NCBI GenBank assembly: GCA_038227745.1
Contig: JBBRPS010000607.1
Coordinates: 1 to 6,520, forward strand
Direction of reading: 5' to 3'
DNA: 6,520 nucleotides
Source: DASPXY01 sp038227745
GTDB lineage: Bacteria > Planctomycetota > Planctomycetia > Gemmatales > Gemmataceae
Below are positions 1 through 5,101 of this stretch, in pieces. The notes below the pieces were generated by a model. That model had not been told where the DNA came from, did no database searches, and worked only from the letters and a program-made list of their open reading frames with translations. Made by a program: the position numbers and the translations under genes. The stretch's first letter is position 1. Each line of letters begins with the position of its first letter.

Positions 1-58
1 GAACACAAGCCCGACGCGCAAGCGAGGGATCCCTCGCTTGCGCGTCGGGCTTGTGTTC
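1..58. repeat. Perfect 58-bp palindrome at the 3' end of the cytochrome/WD40 gene
   Basis: Bases 1-29 are the exact reverse complement of bases 30-58, with no spacer; the centre is GGATCC. As RNA it would form a hairpin of close to 29 pairs, less a few bases for the loop. It overlaps the stop codon of the minus-strand gene by one base (58), so it is the first thing transcribed after that gene and could end transcription or protect the mRNA 3' end. Whether a U-run follows cannot be seen, because the window ends here; the palindrome could also extend leftwards. Its length and perfection suggest a dispersed genomic repeat as well as, or instead of, a simple terminator. That reading is inference. 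Confidence 0.9.
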
Positions 59-1464
59 TACTGCTTCACGCCGGGCGGCAGCAGCGTCCGCACCAGCTGG
101 GTGGTGTTGCCGTTGTAAAGACGTACCACACCCTCCTCGCCGCCGGCCGCCAGGATGGCGCCGTCGGGGCTGACGCCGACCGCGTATACGAAGTCGGTGT
201 TGCCGCCGAAATTACGCACGTTACCGCCGTTCTGCACGTTCCAGAAGCGCACTTGCGTGTCGCCGCTGCACGTGACGAAGTTCGCCGTCTTGCCGATGAA
301 CAGCAGCCGCGTCACCTGCTTGGTGTGCGCGTTGATCGTGCGCACCTGCTCGCCCTTCTCGAAATCCCAGATCTTCACCGCGTTGTCCGCCCCGGCGCTG
401 GCCAGCAACTTGCCGTCGCTCGCCCAGCCGATGTCGAGCACCTGGTGCGTGTGGCCCTCGAACGACTTGACGAACTTGCCGCTGGGGATCGCGAAGACCT
501 TGACGAATTTGTCGGCGCTGCCGCTCGCCAGCATCTTGTGGTCGGGGCTGAAGGAGACGCCGTAGACCGTGTCGCTATGGCCGTTCTTGATGTCGGTCAG
601 GAGCTTCCAGGTGCCGACCTCGAAGACCTTGACCTCGCCGTCCTCGGTCGGGGCGCCGCCGCCGGTCGCCAGCAGCTTGCCGTCCGCGGAGAACGCCAGC
701 GCGACGACGTTGTGGGCGAAGTCGGTCAGCTGCTGCCGCAGCTTGCCGGTCTGCACGTCCCAGAGCGAGACGGTCTGGAAGCTGCCGCTGGCCAGGTACT
801 TGCCGTCGGGCGAGAACGCCATCGACTCGACGAGCGACAGGTGAGCGGCCTTGACCTCCTTGCCGTCCGGCGTCTTCAGGTTGGGGTCGTTCAGACTGCG
901 GACGTAGGTGCCGGAACCCGCGTCGTAGACGTGGATCTGGTTCGCACGGCCCACGGCCACGGCCGACTTGTCGGGGCTGACGGCGACGGCCCGCACCGGC
1001 GTGACGTTGGCCGGCGGCGCCCCTACGATGATTTTCGTCTTGACGCGGGCCCCCGAGGGGGCCTTGGCGCCCTGGTCGATCCACAGCTTGACGAGGGCCA
1101 GTTCCTGCGGCGTGACCGGGCCTTCTTCCTTGGGAGGCGGCATGAGCGGCTTGGCGGTCCGGCCCATGCTCTTGTAGAGGAGGCTGGTGGCCGACTTGCC
1201 GGGCATGATGGGCGAGCCGCGCTTGCCGCCCTTGACGAGGCCCTCGTAACTACTCAGGTCGAGCCGGCCTTCCTTGATGTTGCCGCTGTGGCAGGCGATG
1301 CAGCGCTTGTAGAGGATCGGCTCGACGTCTTTCTCATAGGCGACCGGGTCCTTGCGGTCGAGTTCCACGACCTTGACCGGCGCGACGTCGTCTTTCTTCT
1401 TGCCCTGGGCCAGCGCCGGCAGCGGCAGCAGGGCCACGAGGCAGCACGTAAGGAGGGAGCGCAT
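58..1464 (-). CDS. Exported Planctomycete-type cytochrome c / WD40 beta-propeller protein
   Basis: 468 residues. Residues 1-19 are a Sec signal peptide ending ALA|Q. Residues about 42-135 form a small cytochrome c domain of the Planctomycete (PSCyt1-like) type: heme attachment at C55-I-A-C58-H59, with M108 in an LMPPP motif as the probable second heme-iron ligand. Residues about 155-462 contain seven WD40-like blades, several with SPDGK turns and W/F-D or F-E ends, enough for a closed propeller. The protein should lie outside the cytoplasmic membrane, carry one covalent heme c, and use the propeller for binding; the electron partner is unknown. The frame is open back to 1563, but those extra 33 codons run through an inverted repeat. 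The start at 1464 has a good Shine-Dalgarno site and begins the signal peptide directly. It lies downstream of, and is probably co-transcribed with, the 1586-4171 gene. This domain fusion is familiar in planctomycetes. Confidence 0.92.
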   Translation of the reverse strand: MRSLLTCCLVALLPLPALAQGKKKDDVAPVKVVELDRKDPVAYEKDVEPILYKRCIACHSGNIKEGRLDLSSYEGLVKGGKRGSPIMPGKSATSLLYKSMGRTAKPLMPPPKEEGPVTPQELALVKLWIDQGAKAPSGARVKTKIIVGAPPANVTPVRAVAVSPDKSAVAVGRANQIHVYDAGSGTYVRSLNDPNLKTPDGKEVKAAHLSLVESMAFSPDGKYLASGSFQTVSLWDVQTGKLRQQLTDFAHNVVALAFSADGKLLATGGGAPTEDGEVKVFEVGTWKLLTDIKNGHSDTVYGVSFSPDHKMLASGSADKFVKVFAIPSGKFVKSFEGHTHQVLDIGWASDGKLLASAGADNAVKIWDFEKGEQVRTINAHTKQVTRLLFIGKTANFVTCSGDTQVRFWNVQNGGNVRNFGGNTDFVYAVGVSPDGAILAAGGEEGVVRLYNGNTTQLVRTLLPPGVKQ

Positions 1465-1473
1465 GGGATGGAT

Positions 1474-1478
1474 TCTCC
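1474..1478 (-). promoter_or_regulatory. Ribosome binding site that fixes the start at 1464
   Basis: On the minus strand GGAGA lies 9 nt before the ATG at 1464. No comparable site precedes the longer in-frame start at 1563, which sits inside an inverted-repeat arm. This supports the shorter protein with its signal peptide at the very N-terminus. Confidence 0.7.
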
Positions 1479-1488
1479 GGGAGGAAGG

Positions 1489-1577
1489 TTTCGCCGCGGT
1501 TCGTGGCCGACACGCTACGCGAGTCGGGGGACAAACTTCCGACTCGCGGAGCGAGTCGGCCACGAACCGCGGCGAAA
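1489..1577. repeat. 89-bp inverted repeat, REP/BIME-like, between two co-directional genes
   Basis: Outer arms 1489-1511 and 1555-1577 are perfect 23-bp inverted repeats. The arms continue inwards as 1512-1527 / 1539-1554 with only two mismatches, giving 39-bp arms around an 11-nt loop (1528-1538). Within this, 1507-1527 and 1539-1559 are each small palindromes of the form CCGACWCGC-NNN-GCGAGTCGG: the right one is perfect and the left has one mismatch. An alternative fold is therefore an 18-bp outer stem carrying two short hairpins. The element starts 9 nt before the upstream gene's stop in window coordinates (that is, just after it in transcription) and ends 10 bases before the next gene's Shine-Dalgarno site. 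No U-run follows on the minus strand, so it is not a standard intrinsic terminator. It may stabilise mRNA, attenuate the downstream gene, or be a mobile palindromic repeat. Confidence 0.9.
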
Positions 1578-1585
1578 TGGGATCG

Positions 1586-4171
1586 CTATTTGGTCACGTT
1601 CACGTTGATCTTCGTTTCGTGCGTCAGCGCCACGTTGGTGTGGACGGTCGCGACGGCGCGGACGATCAGGTTCTGACGGTTGCCCACCGGCACGTTCGCC
1701 GGCACACGCAAAAGCAGCTTGGCCTCGTCCTTGCCCGCGGGGATGACGACTGGGTCGGCCGCGACGCCCTGCACGCCGGGCGGCAGCACCAGCTGAACCT
1801 TGAAGTCGCCCGCGTAGTCGTACTGCCGCGCCACCTTCACCAGCACCTCGACCTGGTTGCCCAGCTTGACCGTCGGGTTGGCGTTGTTGACGCTCAGCGT
1901 CGCGACCTGCTTGGGCAGCACGGTCAGGGCCAGGGCCGTCGAGGGCTGCACACAGTTGACCGCCTTGCCCTTGGTGCCCGGCACCGGGACGGGGGCGAAG
2001 CTGCGCAGCACGATGTTGTACGTCCCCGGCGGCACGTTCGTGTTGACCGTCAGGGCCAGCGTGCCGTCGTCCTTGCCGGCCGCCAGGTTCAGCGGCGCGA
2101 AGGTGAGGCCCGGCGGCAGGTCCTGCGGCACCGGCTGGATCGAAAGCGGCGTCTTGAAGTCGGCCTGCAGGCGCGTCAGCTTGACCGGCACGCTCACCTT
2201 GCCGCCGTGCGTAACGACCTCGCTGTCCTTGGCGAGCTTGAGGTTGTAAGGCGCCTTGCCGTGGACCGCGAGCATCAGGCTGCGGTCGAGGCGCGTCACG
2301 GTCGGAATGCCCTGCTGCGGCTGCACCGCCCAGGTGATCGTCGCCGGCCGGGCCTCGCGCACCACCTTCTGACCGTTGATGACCGCGGTGCCCGTGACCT
2401 TCACCTCGCCGGCCCACTCCGGGGCGTCCGCGGCGGCGCTGACGACGAGGTTGGCCTGCTTCTGGCTGGGGCCGATCATCTGCGGCCGGGAAACCACGCC
2501 CTTGGGCAGGCCCTCGAGGGTGAGCGTGATCTCGCCCTTGAAGCCGTCGGAGCGGTGGGCGAAGACGGTGAAGTTCTGATTCCCGCCCTGGCCGAGGGTG
2601 GCGGTGTCGGGCCGGTAGCCGTCGGGCGGCATGACGATCAGGCGGAAGTCGGGCCGCTCCGGCGCGAGGCGCAGGCGGTAGACGTGCTCCGGCCCGGCCA
2701 GCGTGTCGCCCGTGTGGCTGTAGACCAGGAGGTAATACTTGCCGTCCGCGGGGGCCACGAAGCGGTACGGGGCCGGGTCGCGCGTCAGCGTGTAGAAGCG
2801 GGTCGGACTGAGGGTCGTCGGGTCGTCATCGAGCTGGGCCATCTCGGTGACCTGCTTGCCGGTGCCGTTGTAGACGCCCAGGTACATGTCGGTCGGGGCG
2901 CCGAGGCGGTGGCTCTGCAGCTCGATGGTCAACACGTCGCCCTTCTTGGCGGTGAAGCTGTACCAGTCGCGGTCGCGGCGCTTCTCGATGCGGCCCGCGA
3001 CCTCGCACGGCACCGGGATCTGCTGAGCGGTTTCCTGGGTGTCGTTGGCCGCGTTCTCCAGCACGACCGGGGCGTGGGCGAAGAAGATCGGCACCGCGTT
3101 GGACGAGCCGGCCGGCGTCTTGAGGCGGTACTCGAAGCCGTCCACCAGGCCGGTGACCGGCGCGACGTGGCCGGTGTAGCCGAGGCGCGCCAGGGCGGCG
3201 GCGTCCTTTGGGGCCTCGACCGGGACGGTGAGCGTCTCCAGGGGCCGGCCCTCGATGACCGCCGTCGGGTCGAGCTTGCCGCCGGGCAGGTTGCGGCCAT
3301 AGAGCGTGACCAGCGTGGTCTTGCCCGGCTCGACGATCGGCGGAAAGACGGCGTCGATCCACGGGGCGGTGGAGACGGTCAGGCGGTAGAAGTATTCGGG
3401 GCCGCCCTGGGTGTAGGTGAATTGGCAGAGGCGGACGTAATAGTCGCCGTCCGCGGGGGCGGTGTAATCGACTAGGCCGTCGGTGCCGGGCGCCGGGCGG
3501 TGGTAGGCGACCTGCCGGCCGGAGGCGTCGAGCATTTTCAGCTCGGGGGTGAGCCGGCTGTCGATGCTGGCGCCCTGGCAGATGGCGAGGACGCGCTGGC
3601 CCTTCTTCGCCGCGAAGACGAAATAATCGACGTCGGTCGGGGCGTTGATGACGCCGTTGATGGTGGTGCCGACCTCGACGCGCTGGGCCGGCTCGACGTC
3701 GTTGTTCGGCTCCTTCTCGGCGATCTCGGGCAGGGTGCCGACGACGAAGGTGCGCGGGTTGCTGACGCCGTGCTCGCCGACGAAGCGGACGTCATAACTG
3801 CCCGGGGGGACATCGGCCGGGACGGTGACGGTGAACTTCGTCACCTGGACCTTGGCCTTCATCGGCTTGGGAGCGGGCTTGGCCTTGGGATCGACCTTGG
3901 GGGGCGGCGGGATGACGGGGACGGCCTTGAGGCCGGGATGGCTGAAGAGGAGGTTCTTCGGCTCGGCCAGGTCGGTGCCGGTGAAGGTGACCTCGACGGC
4001 GGTGCCGGCCTTGGCGCCCGGAGGCGTGACGACGGTAAGGCGCGGGCTGGGCAACTGGTTGCCGAGCTGCGGCTGGGCGGCGGCCCGGCCGGCGAGCAGC
4101 AGCCCGCCGAGCACCGCCAGGGCGGCGGCGCCGCCCCGGAATCGGATGGTAGAAACCCTGTCCCCTGGCAT
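1586..4171 (-). CDS. Large exported protein with two PPC-type domains and Ig-like/IPT-like regions
   Basis: 861 residues. The signal peptide has R10, R12 and R29 around a hydrophobic core at about 15-28, with likely cleavage at AAA|Q (32/33). Residues about 44-146 look like an IPT/TIG-type beta domain with a Lys/Pro-rich insert (about 88-107). Residues about 151-266 are a bacterial pre-peptidase C-terminal (PPC) type domain: EKEPNND, then DVDYFVFAAKKGQRV and DGDYYVRL. Residues about 268-365 resemble a second IPT domain. Residues about 372-502 are a second PPC-type domain: NDTQETAQQI, RDWYSFTAKKGDVL, DGKYYLLVYS. Residues about 520-861 look like tandem Ig-like beta domains with PPGTY and VPANVPVG turns. 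No protease or other catalytic domain is visible, so it is probably a surface or periplasmic binding/adhesion protein. It is the first gene of a probable two-gene unit with the cytochrome/WD40 gene. The start at 4171 has a strong Shine-Dalgarno site; the frame stays open to 4567, but the added residues are Arg/Pro-rich and not protein-like. Exact function unknown. Confidence 0.88.
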   Translation of the reverse strand: MPGDRVSTIRFRGGAAALAVLGGLLLAGRAAAQPQLGNQLPSPRLTVVTPPGAKAGTAVEVTFTGTDLAEPKNLLFSHPGLKAVPVIPPPPKVDPKAKPAPKPMKAKVQVTKFTVTVPADVPPGSYDVRFVGEHGVSNPRTFVVGTLPEIAEKEPNNDVEPAQRVEVGTTINGVINAPTDVDYFVFAAKKGQRVLAICQGASIDSRLTPELKMLDASGRQVAYHRPAPGTDGLVDYTAPADGDYYVRLCQFTYTQGGPEYFYRLTVSTAPWIDAVFPPIVEPGKTTLVTLYGRNLPGGKLDPTAVIEGRPLETLTVPVEAPKDAAALARLGYTGHVAPVTGLVDGFEYRLKTPAGSSNAVPIFFAHAPVVLENAANDTQETAQQIPVPCEVAGRIEKRRDRDWYSFTAKKGDVLTIELQSHRLGAPTDMYLGVYNGTGKQVTEMAQLDDDPTTLSPTRFYTLTRDPAPYRFVAPADGKYYLLVYSHTGDTLAGPEHVYRLRLAPERPDFRLIVMPPDGYRPDTATLGQGGNQNFTVFAHRSDGFKGEITLTLEGLPKGVVSRPQMIGPSQKQANLVVSAAADAPEWAGEVKVTGTAVINGQKVVREARPATITWAVQPQQGIPTVTRLDRSLMLAVHGKAPYNLKLAKDSEVVTHGGKVSVPVKLTRLQADFKTPLSIQPVPQDLPPGLTFAPLNLAAGKDDGTLALTVNTNVPPGTYNIVLRSFAPVPVPGTKGKAVNCVQPSTALALTVLPKQVATLSVNNANPTVKLGNQVEVLVKVARQYDYAGDFKVQLVLPPGVQGVAADPVVIPAGKDEAKLLLRVPANVPVGNRQNLIVRAVATVHTNVALTHETKINVNVTK

Positions 4172-4178
4172 TGGCGGT

Positions 4179-4184
4179 CTCCTC
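4179..4184 (-). promoter_or_regulatory. Ribosome binding site that fixes the start at 4171
   Basis: GAGGAG on the minus strand, 7 nt before the ATG at 4171. It selects this start, about 11 residues before the hydrophobic core of the signal peptide, over the in-frame ATG at 4567. Confidence 0.75.
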
Positions 4185-4281
4185 GATGACAAGTGAAGTC
4201 CTGTGGGGCAGCGTGGCTTGCGGGGTCGAACAACGGGGCGGGCAGGTCGCCGGGGCGTCCGCGGTGCCGGCGCGTCGGGAG

Positions 4282-4342
4282 GTGGGCAGGGCCCACGGGT
4301 CGGTTGGTCCGCTGGGTGGGGGGATCGTCCCCGGGGCAGCGG
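4282..4342 (-). other. Structured part of the leader of the PPC-domain gene
   Basis: If transcription starts near 4355, the mRNA leader is about 180 nt. It can form a hairpin from 4282-4287 / 4291-4296 (6 bp perfect, 3-nt loop). It can form a second, two-tier one from 4309-4314 / 4337-4342 (6 bp) enclosing 4320-4324 / 4328-4332 (5 bp). No known riboswitch class is recognised. In DNA this GC-rich such stems can arise by chance, so a regulatory role is only a possibility. Confidence 0.3.
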
Positions 4343-4361
4343 TACTCCCGGAGATGGATGT

Positions 4362-4390
4362 ATCGTAATGCCTTGGCGCGCAAGGGTCAA
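4362..4390 (-). promoter_or_regulatory. Candidate sigma70-type promoter for the PPC / cytochrome-WD40 unit
   Basis: On the minus strand, TTGACC (4385-4390; 5 of 6 to TTGACA) and TACGAT (4362-4367; 4 of 6 to TATAAT) are separated by exactly 17 nt. Transcription would start near 4355, about 184 nt before the ATG at 4171. It is the best such match seen upstream of this gene. Planctomycete promoters are poorly characterised, so this rests on the general bacterial consensus. Confidence 0.5.
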
Positions 4391-4679
4391 GAAAGTTCCT
4401 GGCGCGAATTCCGGCGCGGCGCGACGGCGATGGCCGGAAGCCGTGGCCCGAGCAGGCTGCCGCTGCCGTCGCCCGATCCGGCGTTTCTTACCCGGCGCGG
4501 TTGCGGTCCCTGGCGCCGCCGGCCGAGCGGCGCCGTCGCGGCCCTGGAGAGGCGTGCGCGGTCTCAAGCCTTGGCCTCAGGGCAGACTTGGCCCCCTGGC
4601 CATTGATTCCGTGGGCGGTGACAGGTGCGGAGGTACGAGCCCCCCGAGCCCCCGGACACCCTGCCCATGGAAAAGTCTC
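4391..4679. other. Intergenic stretch without a gene; GC-rich inverted repeats
   Basis: No convincing gene lies here. The open frames are Arg/Pro/Gly-rich, overlap each other in several frames, and lack ribosome binding sites, as expected of GC-rich non-coding DNA. Two 8-bp perfect inverted repeats stand out: 4421-4428 with 4465-4472 (36-nt interior) and 4512-4519 with 4527-4534 (7-nt loop). The second could form a very stable small hairpin. It might be a terminator or small-RNA element, but there is no U-run beside it. Confidence 0.4.
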
Positions 4680-4708
4680 TTGCCGTCACACGAGCCGACA
4701 GGTAATAT
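4680..4708 (+). promoter_or_regulatory. Possible promoter for tRNA-Gln
   Basis: TTGCCG (4680-4685; 4 of 6) and TAATAT (4703-4708; 4 of 6) are separated by 17 nt, in one of the few AT-rich patches of the intergenic region. Transcription would begin near 4715, giving a 5' leader of roughly 105 nt for RNase P to remove. That is long but possible. No better pair was seen closer to the tRNA. Confidence 0.3.
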
Positions 4709-4820
4709 TTCCCTGGGGAGGTGTGAGACTCCGCGTGCTCTCGACGACGAGGGCCGCGACCTTCCGCACGTCTCCTGAACCCGTTTGAGCGCGAAGCCCG
4801 AACTCCCTGCGGGACCGTAT

Positions 4821-4891
4821 TGGGGAATGGTGTAACGGTAGCACAGCAGACTCTGGATCTGCTTGTCTAGGTTCGAATCCTAGTTCCCCAG
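4821..4891 (+). tRNA. tRNA-Gln (anticodon CUG)
   Basis: A complete cloverleaf can be drawn. The acceptor stem is TGGGGAA (4821-4827) with TTCCCCA (4884-4890), and the discriminator is G (4891). The D-arm is 4830-4844. The anticodon stem is GCAGA/TCTGC (4846-4850, 4858-4862), with loop CTCTGGA holding anticodon CTG at 4853-4855, which reads CAG (Gln). The variable region is TTGT, and the T-arm is CTAGG-TTCGAAT-CCTAG (4867-4883). The weak U1-A72 first pair and G73 are typical of bacterial tRNA-Gln. The 3' CCA is not encoded and must be added by the CCA-adding enzyme. A terminator and an integrase gene follow directly. Confidence 0.97.
4867..4891 (+). other. Candidate attachment site in the tRNA-Gln 3' half
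   Basis: Tyrosine integrases of genomic islands usually recombine within the T-arm to 3' end of a tRNA, and this one is encoded just downstream in the same orientation. The T-arm and acceptor 3' strand are the likely att core, possibly running into the terminator. No second copy of this segment is found elsewhere in the window, so the other junction, if present, lies outside it. This is inference from position. Confidence 0.35.
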
Positions 4892-4898
4892 CTTCTTC

Positions 4899-4931
4899 GG
4901 GCCTGCCAGTCGGCAGGCCCTTCTTCTTTCT
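4899..4931 (+). terminator. Intrinsic terminator of tRNA-Gln
   Basis: A perfect 9-bp GC-rich stem (4899-4907 with 4912-4920) closes on the tetraloop AGTC and is followed at once by TTCTTCTTTCT (4921-4931). It lies 7 nt after the mature tRNA end. It should separate tRNA transcription from the integrase gene. Confidence 0.9.
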
Positions 4932-4966
4932 GGCACAGCACTTCCGTCAACGTCCCTCCCGAACCT

Positions 4967-4988
4967 CCGGCGTATATTATAGCGCCGG
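4967..4988 (+). promoter_or_regulatory. Possible integrase promoter/operator: dyad enclosing a -10-like box
   Basis: CCGGCG (4967-4972) and CGCCGG (4983-4988) are perfect 6-bp inverted repeats around the AT-only stretch TATATTATA plus G. Within it TATTAT (4975-4980) matches 5 of 6 bases of the -10 consensus. No convincing -35 box lies at the right distance, so activator-dependent or weak transcription is possible. A dyad centred on a -10 element is a natural site for a repressor, including the integrase itself. Transcription would start near 4987, leaving a leader of about 115 nt. Confidence 0.4.
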
Positions 4989-5081
4989 TGCCTCAAGAGT
5001 GCCTCATCGGGCATTCGTGTGTCGCCGTGTGGCAACCCGGCCCCTGCGTGGGGGCCGCTGTTCACGGACCCAGGTGTCCGT
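4988..5081 (+). other. Integrase leader with an 11-bp-spaced direct repeat and two small hairpins
   Basis: GTGCCTCA occurs at 4988-4995 and 4999-5006, a direct repeat one helical turn apart, as in binding sites for dimeric or arm-binding proteins. Downstream are two perfect 6-bp hairpins with 6-nt loops: 5039-5044 / 5051-5056 and 5064-5069 / 5076-5081. They could be recombinase/excisionase arm sites or structure affecting integrase translation. A GTG start at 4988 is in frame with the integrase, but the 38 codons to 5102 do not resemble the family, so I treat this stretch as non-coding. Confidence 0.35.
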
Positions 5082-5101
5082 CAAGCCCCACGGTGACGAC
5101 C

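Noticed and set aside
1465..1563. N-terminal extension of the cytochrome/WD40 protein to an ATG at 1563
   Set aside because: The added 33 codons lie within the inverted repeat and would bury the signal peptide; the start at 1464 has its own ribosome binding site.
1489..1577. Intrinsic terminator between the two minus-strand genes
   Set aside because: The hairpin is strong, but on the minus strand it is followed by CCTTCCTCC, not a U-run, and the downstream gene follows closely; kept as a repeat or regulatory element.
253..1608. 451-codon plus-strand open frame opposite the cytochrome/WD40 gene
   Set aside because: Antisense shadow: it is Arg/Asp/Val/Ala-rich with no domain, while the opposite strand encodes CxxCH and WD40 blades.
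1352..3475. 707-codon open frame on the plus strand, antisense to the PPC-domain gene
   Set aside because: Arg/Asp/Val/Gly-rich shadow of the minus-strand gene in GC-rich DNA. The minus-strand reading has a signal peptide, recognisable domains and a good ribosome binding site; the antisense reading has none.
4172..4567. N-terminal extension of the PPC-domain protein to an ATG at 4567
   Set aside because: The added 132 residues are Pro/Arg-rich and cross the candidate promoter; the start at 4171 has GAGGAG 7 nt upstream and leads straight into a signal peptide.
4203..4778. 191-codon plus-strand open frame between the PPC gene and the tRNA, plus overlapping frames
   Set aside because: Gly/Arg/Pro-rich, several frames open at once, no ribosome binding site, no recognisable domain; it also crosses the minus-strand promoter and leader.
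4988..5101. GTG start at 4988 for the integrase
   Set aside because: The extra 38 residues are unlike integrase N-termini, contain two hairpins and a direct repeat, and would start at the edge of the promoter dyad.
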